This document shows, piece by piece, positions 27,152 through 35,270 of a DNA stretch of 64,000 nt (position 1 is the stretch's first letter; every line of letters starts with the position of its first letter). Origin of the DNA: Geminicoccaceae bacterium. GTDB lineage: Bacteria; Pseudomonadota; Alphaproteobacteria; Geminicoccales; Geminicoccaceae. The notes under the pieces were generated by a model. That model ran no database searches and was not told the DNA's origin. It saw only the letters and a list, made by a program, of their open reading frames with translations. The translations under genes were made by a program, and so were the position numbers. Location of the stretch: positions 28,233-92,232 of the forward strand of contig JANQNY010000005.1 in assembly GCA_028279345.1 (NCBI GenBank), given 5' to 3'.

Positions 27152-28201
27152 ATGGACCAGAGATCGACACGCCGTGACTTCGCTGCCGGATGCCTGTTCG
27201 CCGCCGCGCTCGGTCTCACCGGCGTGGCCGATGTCGCGCGTGCCCAGAGCTCCTTGGTCGTCAACTCCTACGGCGGCAGCTTCGAGGAGTTCATGCGCGC
27301 CGAGATCCTGCCGCCCTTCGTCGAGATGACCGGTGCCGACGTGACCCTCGACGTGGGCCTCGGCAAGGGCTGGCTCGCCAACCTCCGCGCTGCCGGCGTC
27401 GAGGACGCGCCCTATGACGTGCTGATGACGAACGAGACCTGGGCAAGCATCGAGCGCGAGGAGGGTTTTTTCGAGCCGATCGACGCGACGATGGTGCCCA
27501 ATATCGAGGACCTCTGGCCGATCTCGCGGCTGCCCGACGACAATGGGGTGATCGGCACGCTCTCGCCGATCGGCATCGCCTATCGCACCGATCTGGTGGA
27601 GACCCCGCCGGAGAGCTGGGCCGATCTCTGGAGCAATCCCGAGTTTCGCGGCAAGACCGGGCTCTACACGATCACCAACTCAGCCGGCTACATGACACTC
27701 TTGATGACGGCCAAGGTCTTCTTCGGCTCCGAGTACGAGACCGAGCAGGCGATCGAGAAGATCGCCGAGCTGAAGCCGTTTCAGCAGGTCGACTTCTCGG
27801 GGACCATGGAGACCATGCTGACCCGCGGCGAGGTCATCGTCGGGCCGATCGACTTCGCCGCCGCAGCGCGCCTGAAGACCCAGGGCGTGCCGGTGGAGAT
27901 CGTCGCGCCGACAGAAGGCATGTTCATGTTCGAGCAGGTGTTCAACCTGCTCAAGGCCAGCGAGAGCAAGGAGCTGGCGCATGAGTGGATCAACTACATC
28001 CTCAGCCCCGAGGTCCAAGAGAAGTGGGTCCGCCAGTACTACTGGGCGCCGGTCAACAAGGACGTCACGGTGCCAGCCGACCTCGAGGACTTGGTGCCGA
28101 TCTGGGGCGAGCGCATGGATGATATCGTCCTCTGGGACTGGCAGGCCGCGAACGCGAAGCGCGACGAGGTGATCGAAGCCTGGAACAAGGCAATGCGCTG
28201 A
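27152..28201 (+). CDS. ABC transporter substrate-binding protein, spermidine/putrescine type
   Basis: A 349-residue exported protein of the PotD/PotF class (SBP_bac_8-like). The N-terminus carries a twin-arginine signal (STRRDF followed by a hydrophobic stretch ending ADVARAQS), so it is probably folded before export to the periplasm. The mature part begins LVVNSYGGSFEEF, the usual PotD-like opening. The ATG at 27,152 has GGTAGAGGG upstream. It is the first gene of a four-gene importer operon, so the ligand is probably a polyamine or related cationic compound. Confidence 0.88.
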   Translation: MDQRSTRRDFAAGCLFAAALGLTGVADVARAQSSLVVNSYGGSFEEFMRAEILPPFVEMTGADVTLDVGLGKGWLANLRAAGVEDAPYDVLMTNETWASIEREEGFFEPIDATMVPNIEDLWPISRLPDDNGVIGTLSPIGIAYRTDLVETPPESWADLWSNPEFRGKTGLYTITNSAGYMTLLMTAKVFFGSEYETEQAIEKIAELKPFQQVDFSGTMETMLTRGEVIVGPIDFAAAARLKTQGVPVEIVAPTEGMFMFEQVFNLLKASESKELAHEWINYILSPEVQEKWVRQYYWAPVNKDVTVPADLEDLVPIWGERMDDIVLWDWQAANAKRDEVIEAWNKAMR

Positions 28202-28223
28202 CGCCGGGCTTCGGCTCAGGCCG

Positions 28224-29285
28224 ATGACCCGCGTCGCCATCGAGCGGCTGACCAAGCGCTTCGACGACACCCTCGCGGTCGATGCGCTCGACCTCGAGAT
28301 CGGCGATCACGAGTTCGTCTCGCTGTTGGGCCCCAGCGGTTGCGGCAAGACGACGACGCTCCGCTGCATCGCCGGCTTCGAGGAGCCGACCTCCGGCCGG
28401 ATCGCCTTCGACGGCGTCGATGTCGTCGATCGGTTTCCCGAGGAGCGGAACATCGGCATGGTGTTCCAGAACTACGCCCTCTTTCCGCACATGACGGTGC
28501 GCGAGAATCTCGCGTTCGGGCTGGAGATGCGGGGGGTCGCGTCGGCCGAGATCGAGCGCCGCACGCGGCGCGCGCTCGAGGTCGTACAGCTAGGCGACTT
28601 CGGCCATCGCTACCCGCGGCAGCTCTCGGGCGGCCAGCAGCAGCGTGTGGCGCTCGCCCGGGCCATCGTCATCGAACCCGCGATCCTCCTGCTCGACGAG
28701 CCGCTCGCCAACCTCGACGCCAAGCTCAGGGAGGAGATGCGCTTCTTCATCCGTGGCCTGCAGCAGGAGGTGGGTATCACCACCGTCTACGTCACCCACG
28801 ACCAGGGCGAGGCGATGGTGATGTCGGACCGCATCGTCGTCATGTTCGAGGGTGTCGCCGACCAGATCGGTCCGCCGCAGGAGATCTACAACCGCCCAGC
28901 GACCCGACGGGTGGCGAGCTTCATCGGCCAGTCCAACTTCGTCGCCGCCGAGGTGGTGGCGCGCGAGGACCCGGACCATGTCCGCCTGACGACCCCGCTG
29001 GGGCCCATGCGCGCGCGCTTTAGCGGTGAGACCCCGCCCGGCGCCAAGTTCGACCTCGTCCTCAGGCCCGAGGCGGTCGCGGTCACCGACGACGCCGGCG
29101 GCGACAACACGTTCCGGGGCCGTCTCGAGGAGCGCTACTTCCTGGGGAACCAGCTCGCCTGCCGGCTGCGCACCGAGGACGGCGAGCTCATGTCGCTCGT
29201 GGCGCCGCCCTGGCTCGCGGCCGAGGTCGGTGCCGAGCTGGTCGGGCATTTCGCCGCCGACCGCACCTGGCTCGTCGCCCGGTGA
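28224..29285 (+). CDS. ABC transporter ATP-binding protein, PotA/TOBE type
   Basis: A 353-residue ATPase with Walker A GPSGCGKTTT, signature LSGGQQQRVALARA and Walker B ILLLDEPLANLDAKL. The C-terminal third forms a TOBE domain, as in spermidine/putrescine and Fe(III) importers. It powers the two permeases encoded immediately downstream. Its 3' end overlaps the first permease by 4 bp. Confidence 0.95.
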   Translation: MTRVAIERLTKRFDDTLAVDALDLEIGDHEFVSLLGPSGCGKTTTLRCIAGFEEPTSGRIAFDGVDVVDRFPEERNIGMVFQNYALFPHMTVRENLAFGLEMRGVASAEIERRTRRALEVVQLGDFGHRYPRQLSGGQQQRVALARAIVIEPAILLLDEPLANLDAKLREEMRFFIRGLQQEVGITTVYVTHDQGEAMVMSDRIVVMFEGVADQIGPPQEIYNRPATRRVASFIGQSNFVAAEVVAREDPDHVRLTTPLGPMRARFSGETPPGAKFDLVLRPEAVAVTDDAGGDNTFRGRLEERYFLGNQLACRLRTEDGELMSLVAPPWLAAEVGAELVGHFAADRTWLVAR

Positions 29286-30160
29286 GCACCGCCACCCGGC
29301 CTGCACGCGCGGGCGCTTGGCTCCTCGCGGCCCCGGCGCTCGGCCTGCTCACCGCCTTCCTCGTCCTGCCTTACCTCAACATGGTGGTGATGAGCTTCCG
29401 CACGCCGTCGACGAGCAACGTCTTCGCGCCCGGCTTCACCATCGCCAACTACGTGGACGTGCTAGGCGACGAGGACCTCTACTATCTGAAGATCCTCTGG
29501 GAGACCTTGAGCCTCGGCTTCGTCACCACGCTCATCTGCCTGGTGCTCGGTTTTCCCCTGGCCTACCACCTCGCGCGCAGCCGCTCGCGCTGGTCGGCGC
29601 TGCTCTACGCCTTTGTCCTCTCGCCCCTGCTCGTGGGCGTGGTGGTGCGCTGCTACGGCTGGATCATCATCCTTGCCAACAACGAAGGGCTGATCAATTC
29701 GAGCCTCCGCCAGCTCGGCTGGATCGAGACGTACATTCCGCTGATGTACAACTGGGTCGGCGTCACGATCGGCCTCGTCCACATCTTCCTGCCGTTCATG
29801 ATCCTGCCGATCACCGCTGCCATCCAGTCGATCGACCCACGGCTCGAAGAAGCGGCTAGATCGCTTGGCGCCTCCAGGCTCACCGCCATCCGCCGCACTG
29901 TCCTGCCACTGGCCGTGCCGGGCATTCAGGCGGGCTCGATCCTGGTCTTCGTGCTCACGATCAGCTCTTACGTGATCCCGGTGCTGCTCGGCGGCTTCAA
30001 CGTCGTCTTGATGCCGACGCTCGTGGTCCAGCAACTCCTTGACGCGATGCTCTGGCCCTTCGGCGCAGCGCTCGCCTTCGTCCTGGCGATCGCCGGCACT
30101 GTCGTGGTCTGGCTCTACCTGGTGCTCACCAACCGGCTGATCCGCGGGGTGACGGGCTGA
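29282..30160 (+). CDS. ABC permease, PotB type
   Basis: A 292-residue permease with six hydrophobic segments and the binding-protein-dependent transport EAA loop (EEAARSLGASRLTAIRRTVL), which docks the ATPase. The large periplasmic segment after the first helix fits the PotB class. The start GTG overlaps the ATPase gene (GTGA), and the stop overlaps the second permease by one base. Confidence 0.94.
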   Translation: MSTATRPARAGAWLLAAPALGLLTAFLVLPYLNMVVMSFRTPSTSNVFAPGFTIANYVDVLGDEDLYYLKILWETLSLGFVTTLICLVLGFPLAYHLARSRSRWSALLYAFVLSPLLVGVVVRCYGWIIILANNEGLINSSLRQLGWIETYIPLMYNWVGVTIGLVHIFLPFMILPITAAIQSIDPRLEEAARSLGASRLTAIRRTVLPLAVPGIQAGSILVFVLTISSYVIPVLLGGFNVVLMPTLVVQQLLDAMLWPFGAALAFVLAIAGTVVVWLYLVLTNRLIRGVTG

Positions 30161-30990
30161 TGCGGGTACGGTCGCGGCTCGGCCACGCGGCCTATGGCGG
30201 CTTCGTCGTCCTCGTGTACGCCTTCCTCTTGACGCCGCTCGTCATCGTCGTCGTCGCCTCGTTCAACTCGGGCAACTACCTCACCTTCCCGCCCGAGGGC
30301 TTCTCGATCCGCTGGTACGCCAAGTTCTTCGACAGCGACGCCTTCATGGGCTCGCTCTTCTACTCGCTCCAGCTCGCAGCCCTCTGCACGCTGTTCGCGA
30401 CCGTGCTCGGCACCGGCATCGCCCTCTACACGGTCCGTTTCGCCGGCCGGCTGCGCGAGCAGATCCGCCTGCTGGTGCTCTTGCCGCTGCTCCTGCCCGA
30501 GATCCTCACCGCGATCGCGCTCCTCTTCTTCTATTACAACATTGAGGACGTCTTCGACTGGGCAGGGACAAGTGTGGGCTTTCGCAACTCGTTCTGGGGC
30601 CTGTTGATCGGCCATGTGCTGGTGACGCTGCCCTTCGTCTTCCTGTCGATCTCGGCAGCCTTGCACAACTTCGATCGCTCGCTCGAGGAGGCAGCACGGT
30701 CGCTGGGTGCCGACCGCTACGTCACCTTCCGGCGCATCACGCTCCCGATCATCAAGCCGGGCATCATCTCTGGCGCGCTTCTAGCGTTCATCATCTCCTT
30801 CGACCTCTTCAACATCTCGCTCCTGCTCAAGGGCATCGGCACGGCAACCCTGCCGATCCAGCTCTTCGACTATGTGCGCTGGGACTTCGACCCGACGGCA
30901 GCCGCTGTCTCGACCGTCAGCATCCTCGTCACGGTGGCAGTCCTCGTCATCGTACAGCGCCTCGTCGGTCTGCAATCGCTCAGGTTCTGA
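30160..30990 (+). CDS. ABC permease, PotC type
   Basis: A 276-residue permease with six hydrophobic segments and the EAA loop EEAARSLGADRYVTFRRITL. It pairs with the upstream permease to form the membrane channel of a polyamine-type importer. The N-terminal VRSRLGHAAYGGFVVLVYAFLLTPL segment and GNYLTFPPEGFSIRWY loop are standard for PotC. The gene starts at ATG one base before the upstream stop ends. No obvious terminator follows in the 94 bp before the next gene. Confidence 0.94.
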   Translation: MRVRSRLGHAAYGGFVVLVYAFLLTPLVIVVVASFNSGNYLTFPPEGFSIRWYAKFFDSDAFMGSLFYSLQLAALCTLFATVLGTGIALYTVRFAGRLREQIRLLVLLPLLLPEILTAIALLFFYYNIEDVFDWAGTSVGFRNSFWGLLIGHVLVTLPFVFLSISAALHNFDRSLEEAARSLGADRYVTFRRITLPIIKPGIISGALLAFIISFDLFNISLLLKGIGTATLPIQLFDYVRWDFDPTAAAVSTVSILVTVAVLVIVQRLVGLQSLRF

Positions 30991-31084
30991 CCGGCCTTTG
31001 CGGACACCGGAAGTTTCACCAACCGTCGCCTTCGACTACCCTGGTGGGTGCGGCGGACGAGAGCCGCCACTCAGGGAGGAACCT

Positions 31085-32416
31085 ATGCGCGACTTCTTCG
31101 CAGACGGTCGTCGGTGCGGCGCCGTCGTCCTCGGCACATCGCTCATGCTGCTCACCAGCACCGCGGTGCTGGGCGAAGCGCTGCCCACGGTCGATCCCAG
31201 CAAGGTGGGCTTCGATCCGGCGCGCCTCGACCGGCTGGACGTGGCCCTGCAGCGGGCGATCGACGACGAACAGCTACCCGGTGCCGTCGTGCTGGTCGCG
31301 CGGGATGGCCAGCTCGCCCACAGCGCGACCTTCGGGAGGCTCGATCCGGACGGCAACGCCGCCATGCCGGAGGACGCCGTCTTCCGCATCTACTCGATGA
31401 CCAAGCCGCTCGTGTCCGTGGCGGCGATGATCCTCGTCGAGGAGGGGCTTCTTCAGCTCACCGACCCCGTGTCGAAGCATCTCCCCGCTTTCGCGGATGC
31501 GACCGTGAGCGTGATGGAAATGGGCGACTTCGGGCGGATGGCCTACAGCGAGGATCCGGCAGCGCGACCGATGACGGTGCAAGATCTCCTGCGCCACACG
31601 TCGGGCCTCACCTACGGGGAGATCACCCAGAACGAGTTCGTCGACGAGGGCTACGCAGCGGCCGGGGCCTACCAGCCCGGGGTCATTCCGTTCGACAGCC
31701 GCGGCCCGACGCCCGAAGAGCAGGTCGCCATGCTCGCCGCCGTGCCGCTCGTGCAGCAGCCGGGAACCGTCTGGGAGTACGGCCTCTCCAGCGACGTGCT
31801 CGGGCGAGTGGTCGAGGCGGCGTCCGGCCAACGCCTCGAAGACTTTCTCGCCGAGCGCCTGTTCGAGCCGCTCGGCATGGACGACACGGCGTTCCACGTG
31901 CCTGAGGAGGAGCTGGACCGTCTGGCGGAACCCTTCGCCACGGACCCCGCGAGCGGCCAAGACAACGTCATGCTCGACGTCTCCGCGCCGCCCGGCAACG
32001 CTTCGGGCGGTGCGGGCGCGGTCTCGACCGCGAGCGACTATCTGCGCTTCACCCAGATGCTGCTCAACGGCGGGGAGCTGGACGGCGTTCGCATTCTCAG
32101 CCCAACGACCGTCCAGCTCATGACGTCGGACCATCTGGGCGAGCGGATCGCGTCCGTGGTCTCGCCTGGCGAGCTGCTCCTGGGCACGCCCGGCTATACC
32201 TTCGGCCTCGGCTTCGCCGTGCGCGAGGACGACGGCATCGCCGGCGTGCCGGGCAGTGAAGGCGAGTTCATGTGGGCCGGCTATGGTGGCACCTACTTCT
32301 GGGCCGACCCCGAACTCGACGTCGCGGTGGTCTTCATGAGCCAGGCGCCGAGCCCGGAGCGCGCCTATTTCCGCCGGCTCGTGAAGCAGCTCGTGCATCA
32401 GGCCGTCATCGACTGA
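31085..32416 (+). CDS. Exported serine hydrolase, beta-lactamase/esterase family (class C-like)
   Basis: A 443-residue protein with a signal-like hydrophobic N-terminus (VVLGTSLMLLTSTAVLGEA). The serine hydrolase SxxK motif is SMTK, within FRIYSMTKPLVSVAAM. The Tyr motif region is WEYGLSSDVLG, and a late segment WAGYGGTYFWADP occupies the HxG/KTG position. This matches the esterase EstB/beta-lactamase-like group rather than true AmpC. The substrate is unknown. GGAGG lies 6 bp before the ATG. It follows the ABC importer on the same strand after 94 bp. Confidence 0.9.
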   Translation: MRDFFADGRRCGAVVLGTSLMLLTSTAVLGEALPTVDPSKVGFDPARLDRLDVALQRAIDDEQLPGAVVLVARDGQLAHSATFGRLDPDGNAAMPEDAVFRIYSMTKPLVSVAAMILVEEGLLQLTDPVSKHLPAFADATVSVMEMGDFGRMAYSEDPAARPMTVQDLLRHTSGLTYGEITQNEFVDEGYAAAGAYQPGVIPFDSRGPTPEEQVAMLAAVPLVQQPGTVWEYGLSSDVLGRVVEAASGQRLEDFLAERLFEPLGMDDTAFHVPEEELDRLAEPFATDPASGQDNVMLDVSAPPGNASGGAGAVSTASDYLRFTQMLLNGGELDGVRILSPTTVQLMTSDHLGERIASVVSPGELLLGTPGYTFGLGFAVREDDGIAGVPGSEGEFMWAGYGGTYFWADPELDVAVVFMSQAPSPERAYFRRLVKQLVHQAVID

Positions 32417-32442
32417 GGCACCTGGGCCGGACCGTCCTCGCC

Positions 32443-32658
32443 TCAGACGTCGACCGTCTCGCCCCGCCGACGCTTGCGCTCGGCGACGCTGACGCCGCCC
32501 ACCACCCAGTCGGTCGGCGCCACGTCGGTGAAGACGACGTAGACGTGCTCGGCGACCGCGCCGCAATGCTCGACGAGCGCCTGCGTCATCGCCTGCGCCG
32601 CCCGCTCCTTCTGCTCGGGCGTCCGTCCGGTGGCCATCGAAACCTGGATCAGGGGCAT
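32443..32658 (-). CDS. 4-oxalocrotonate tautomerase-family protein
   Basis: A 71-residue protein starting Met-Pro. After Met removal, Pro1 would be the catalytic base of the tautomerase superfamily. The rest (LIQVSMATGRTPEQKERAAQA, then VYVVFTDVAPTDWVVGG) matches the longer 4-OT subgroup with the Trp-containing VxPxDWxxGG segment. The physiological substrate is unknown. It is convergent with the serine hydrolase and is the last clear host gene before the prophage. Confidence 0.92.
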   Translation of the reverse strand: MPLIQVSMATGRTPEQKERAAQAMTQALVEHCGAVAEHVYVVFTDVAPTDWVVGGVSVAERKRRRGETVDV

Positions 32659-32880
32659 GGGTAGAGGCTCCTTCGTGCGTGGGCCATCAGCCTACGGGCG
32701 CCACCACGGCGCGGTCGACAAGGTAATTCGCGCCCTTGCGAAACTGACAATCCGCCCGTAACCCATTGAGACAAATGCGGAAATCGACGATTTGGGTTCG
32801 TTTTTGCAATCGGAAGACCAAAGGGTCTGCTGCCTGTCGGTCCAAGCTGTCATGTACCGGGCGGTTTGGCGGGGAGGTTT

Positions 32881-32920
32881 GGCGGCGGGATCAGGCGGGA
32901 TGAACCGGGATCGAACGGGA
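32881..32920. repeat. Four tandem 10-bp repeats ending CGGGA
   Basis: Four consecutive decamers each end in CGGGA: GGCGGCGGGA, TCAGGCGGGA, TGAACCGGGA and TCGAACGGGA. A fifth unit does not follow. Exact 10-bp phasing puts the conserved bases on one face of the helix, as in a protein-binding array. No matching protein is known to me. Confidence 0.75.
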
Positions 32921-33097
32921 TGCCGGCCTTGCCGCTCAACGACTTAGGCCGCGCTCGGCAGCGCCGTCCACAACCCGGAGCCCCGTTCAGGTTCCCTGTG
33001 GATGAAATCGGCCGTGCGAGACCGGGGTCAGACTAAGTCGCTGAAATTGCACACGTTTCAGATTAACGCGATGTCACAAAATGGAAAGTCCGAACGA

Positions 33098-33140
33098 GAA
33101 CTCCGAATCGATTCGGAGTTCGGCGGTCGATTCGGAGTTC
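33098..33140. repeat. 24-bp perfect palindrome plus extra half-site, candidate transposase-binding cluster
   Basis: Positions 33,098-33,121 form a perfect 24-bp palindrome (GAACTCCGAATC / GATTCGGAGTTC). The right half, TCGATTCGGAGTTC, is repeated at 33,127-33,140, giving three half-sites with 19-bp spacing between the direct copies. The cluster lies 46 bp beyond the repressor stop codon, where Mu has its L2/L3 sites. A repressor or Ner binding site is an alternative reading. Confidence 0.8.
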
Positions 33141-33185
33141 TTGTTAAGCCGTTGAACCAGGCCGCGCCTGCGTCTTTCGGGCCGT

Positions 33186-33947
33186 CTAGGGTGGGCCGCA
33201 GCGCCAAATCACTCGGCCGAGGATCTCGAGCTTCTCGGTTTGCTCTTCGTCGAGGTCGATGTCTGCGACGCTGGGGTGGTCACTCGTCAACCTGAGCGTG
33301 CCGGCCTGCGTCCAATTAAGGCGATGTAGCGCCGGTGGTCGCCGCGCGACGCCGAAGTTCACGACGTAGATGAACCCACCGTCGATCGGTCGATCACGCT
33401 CGCGAGCGCCATGGGCCCTAAGGGGCTCCAAAGCGTAGCCTGAGAGGTCCACGAGCGCGTAGTCCCCGGAGTTCAGGGTCGGCGCCATGTCCTCCCCAAC
33501 CACTTCGAAGAGCGCCAAGGTTTCCAAGGCGTCCGGGGTCGCCCTCGCCCCGCGGCTCTCGCTTCCGACAAGATCGAGGGCGTAGTCCGCCCTCAGGGCC
33601 AGGCGGTCGCGCATTGGGTGGCCGACAAAGGATGAGAGGCCGTCCGAGAGGCGCTTGGTGACGAGTCGTGGCGGCTCGACCATCACCGTGTCTGGCTTAG
33701 TGGCGATTCTGGTAGCGAAGTCCGCGGCGGGCGTCGCGGCGAGCGTGTCGTCGCCGCGGATCAGCCAATCCAGCGAGACGCCCGCAGCTTCGGCGATTTT
33801 CGATGCGCGGCTAATGCCAGGCTCAACGCCGTCTAGGTACTTGCTAATCAGCGAGCCGCGCTCGCCGACACGGCGAGCGAAAGACGCGATTGGCTCCGCG
33901 CCGATGATCTGCCGCAAACGGTCACTGAACCCGGTGACGGCCGCCAC
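33186..33947 (-). CDS. Prophage repressor: XRE helix-turn-helix with S24 peptidase-like domain
   Basis: About 253 residues from a GTG start at 33,947 that has GGGAGGAG 6 bp upstream. A longer ATG start at 34,028 has no good ribosome site. The N-terminal HTH reads ASFARRVGERGSLISKYLDG, followed by an S24 LexA/CI-like C-terminal domain. The usual cleavage Ser (GDSMxPT) is replaced: GEDMAPTLNSGD. The protein may thus bind DNA and dimerise but not self-cleave. It occupies the Mu c-repressor position, divergent from ner. Confidence 0.88.
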   Translation of the reverse strand: MAAVTGFSDRLRQIIGAEPIASFARRVGERGSLISKYLDGVEPGISRASKIAEAAGVSLDWLIRGDDTLAATPAADFATRIATKPDTVMVEPPRLVTKRLSDGLSSFVGHPMRDRLALRADYALDLVGSESRGARATPDALETLALFEVVGEDMAPTLNSGDYALVDLSGYALEPLRAHGARERDRPIDGGFIYVVNFGVARRPPALHRLNWTQAGTLRLTSDHPSVADIDLDEEQTEKLEILGRVIWRCGPP

Positions 33948-34142
33948 CTGTTGCTCCTCCCGGAGGTCTCCCCACTCGGCACGCGCCTCACCGAATCCGG
34001 TAGCGTTACCGTCTTTACGCGAGGGCATGATGAATTGAGGTGGTTAACGACCTTTTAAGGGTTGCATTACATCCCTTATACGGGTCTTCTGTACCCGAAA
34101 CGGTCATGCATCCCCTTTCTTCGGAAAGGCGTCGGTTCGGAG
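33948..34142. promoter_or_regulatory. Early operator/promoter region between repressor and ner
   Basis: This divergent intergenic region carries several dyads. AAGGG/CCCTT is at 34,057-34,077. GGGTTGCAT (34,059) faces ATGCATCCC (34,106). CGGGT/ACCCG lies around 34,081-34,097. A TATAAG box on the minus strand (overlapping TTATAC, 34,077-34,082) is a possible -10 for the repressor. By analogy with Mu, the repressor and Ner compete here to set lysogeny or early transcription. Specific site assignments are inferred. Confidence 0.55.
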
Positions 34143-34478
34143 ATGGCGTTGAGTAACGGGGTCCTTAGAGACCGCTACGACATCAAGGCCGCGCTGGAGC
34201 GCAAGGGTGGCAGCCTCGTGGCGGTCGCGAGGGAGCTGGGGCTGCCGCGGCATGCGGTGGGGATGGCCCTCACGAAGGCCGTCCCCCGGTACGACGCGAA
34301 AATCGCCGAGTATCTCGGTGTTAGTCTGCATGCGCTTTGGCCTCATCGGTACGACGAGCAAGGTGCTCGCATCGCGAAGCGCGGCCGCCCTCGGCGCAAC
34401 GGTACGCAAATAAGGTTGAAACGAAACCAAAATCGGCGCCGCCATCAACCAAGGTTGCAGCCGGAGACCGCGCGATGA
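34143..34478 (+). CDS. ner: Ner-like DNA-binding protein
   Basis: A 111-residue basic protein. Its first 75 residues resemble Ner/Nlp: DIKAALERKGGSLVAVARELGLPRHAVGMALTK..., then IAEYLGVSLHALWP, a helix-turn-helix layout. In Mu, Ner represses the early and repressor promoters at lytic onset. The C-terminus is an extra Arg/Lys/Gln-rich tail (about 30 residues) that normal Ner lacks. The stop overlaps the antirepressor start (ATGA). Confidence 0.85.
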   Translation: MALSNGVLRDRYDIKAALERKGGSLVAVARELGLPRHAVGMALTKAVPRYDAKIAEYLGVSLHALWPHRYDEQGARIAKRGRPRRNGTQIRLKRNQNRRRHQPRLQPETAR

Positions 34479-35254
34479 GCGGTGGCGCGCTCACGGCGGT
34501 CGAGTTTCAGGGCGACACGCTGTTCGTCGTCGATCAAGGCGAGCGTCAGTTCGTGCCGCTCAAGCCGGTCGCCAGCGCGCTGGGGCTGAGTTGGGCGGGG
34601 CAGCAGCAGCGGGTGCGACGCGACCCGGTGCTCTCGCAAGGTGTATGTGTCATGCATATACCTTCGGCCGGCGGCGCGCAGAAGGCGCTCTGCCTCTGTC
34701 TTCGGCTCCTTCCGCACTTCCTCTCTACCATCGACACCAACCGCGTCGCGCCCGAACTGCGGCCCAAGCTCATCGCCTATCAGACGGAGTGCGCGCACAC
34801 GCTGGCGCGGCGGTTCATCGACAAGGAAGCCCCTCGCGGGCTCACCGACGGGGAAGTGAGCCGTATCGCGGACCTGGTGGTCCAGCGGCTTGAACGCCGC
34901 CGACGTGCCGATCCGAACGACAGGTTCGAAGCGTTCGACCGCCGCAACCGGCAGATCGGGCGGGGTTTGGACCTGCGCGAGCGCAGTAAGGGCGGCGGCC
35001 TTGCCGAGCTCGTCGCGCAACTGCCCGTCTGGGACAGCGGCCGGCGACCAAGCTGGTGGGGTGATCTGCAGGTGCGGACGTTCCTCACCGACACCTACCG
35101 GCAAACGACGCTCGACCAGGCGGTCCGCGAGGCGACGCTGCTGTTCGGCACGGCTAGAGCGCCGTCGCGATCCGCGATCTCTCGGTACTGGCAACGGCTC
35201 GACGTCGTGGTGGTCGCACATTGCAGCGTGCCAGCGCCGAGGCGTTTGCAATGA
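34475..35254 (+). CDS. P22-type antirepressor (phage_AR_N domain protein)
   Basis: A 259-residue protein. The first 110 residues match the P22 antirepressor N-terminal domain: VEFQGDTLFVVDQGERQFVPLKPVASALGLSWAGQQQRV, then LPHFLSTIDTNRV and LIAYQTECAHTLARRF. Antirepressors of this type bind and inactivate CI/C2-like repressors. The C-terminal half is unrelated to known domains and basic. Mu itself has no such gene at this point. Its presence beside a repressor lacking the cleavage serine suggests protein-mediated induction. Confidence 0.85.
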   Translation: MSGGALTAVEFQGDTLFVVDQGERQFVPLKPVASALGLSWAGQQQRVRRDPVLSQGVCVMHIPSAGGAQKALCLCLRLLPHFLSTIDTNRVAPELRPKLIAYQTECAHTLARRFIDKEAPRGLTDGEVSRIADLVVQRLERRRRADPNDRFEAFDRRNRQIGRGLDLRERSKGGGLAELVAQLPVWDSGRRPSWWGDLQVRTFLTDTYRQTTLDQAVREATLLFGTARAPSRSAISRYWQRLDVVVVAHCSVPAPRRLQ

Positions 35255-35270
35255 GCGGCGGTGCCTGACC

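Larger units (their letters stand above)
32659..33185. other. Gene-free region containing the presumed prophage left end
   Basis: These 527 bp carry no convincing gene. From left to right they hold the tautomerase promoter side, a small hairpin (AGACC/GGTCT near 32,816), two copies of GGTTTGGCGG (32,863 and 32,876), four 10-bp CGGGA repeats, an inverted repeat CTGAAA/TTTCAG around 33,041-33,063, and the palindrome cluster at 33,098-33,140. In Mu, the transposase-binding sites L1-L3 lie between the left terminus and the repressor gene, so the last elements are candidates for that role. The exact terminus is not resolved. Confidence 0.5.

Noticed and set aside
32881..32920. Four phased decamers considered as a CRISPR array
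   Set aside because: Repeat units are 10 bp with no spacers and no cas genes nearby.
33010..33050. GGGGTCAGACTAAG segment as a RAYT/REP-type transposase remnant
   Set aside because: A single short match with no paired copy or transposase gene in the window; too weak to call.
32820..33060. Exact prophage left terminus (TG dinucleotide with 5-bp duplication)
   Set aside because: Several TG candidates exist, but without the right end the target duplication cannot be matched, so no coordinate is claimed.
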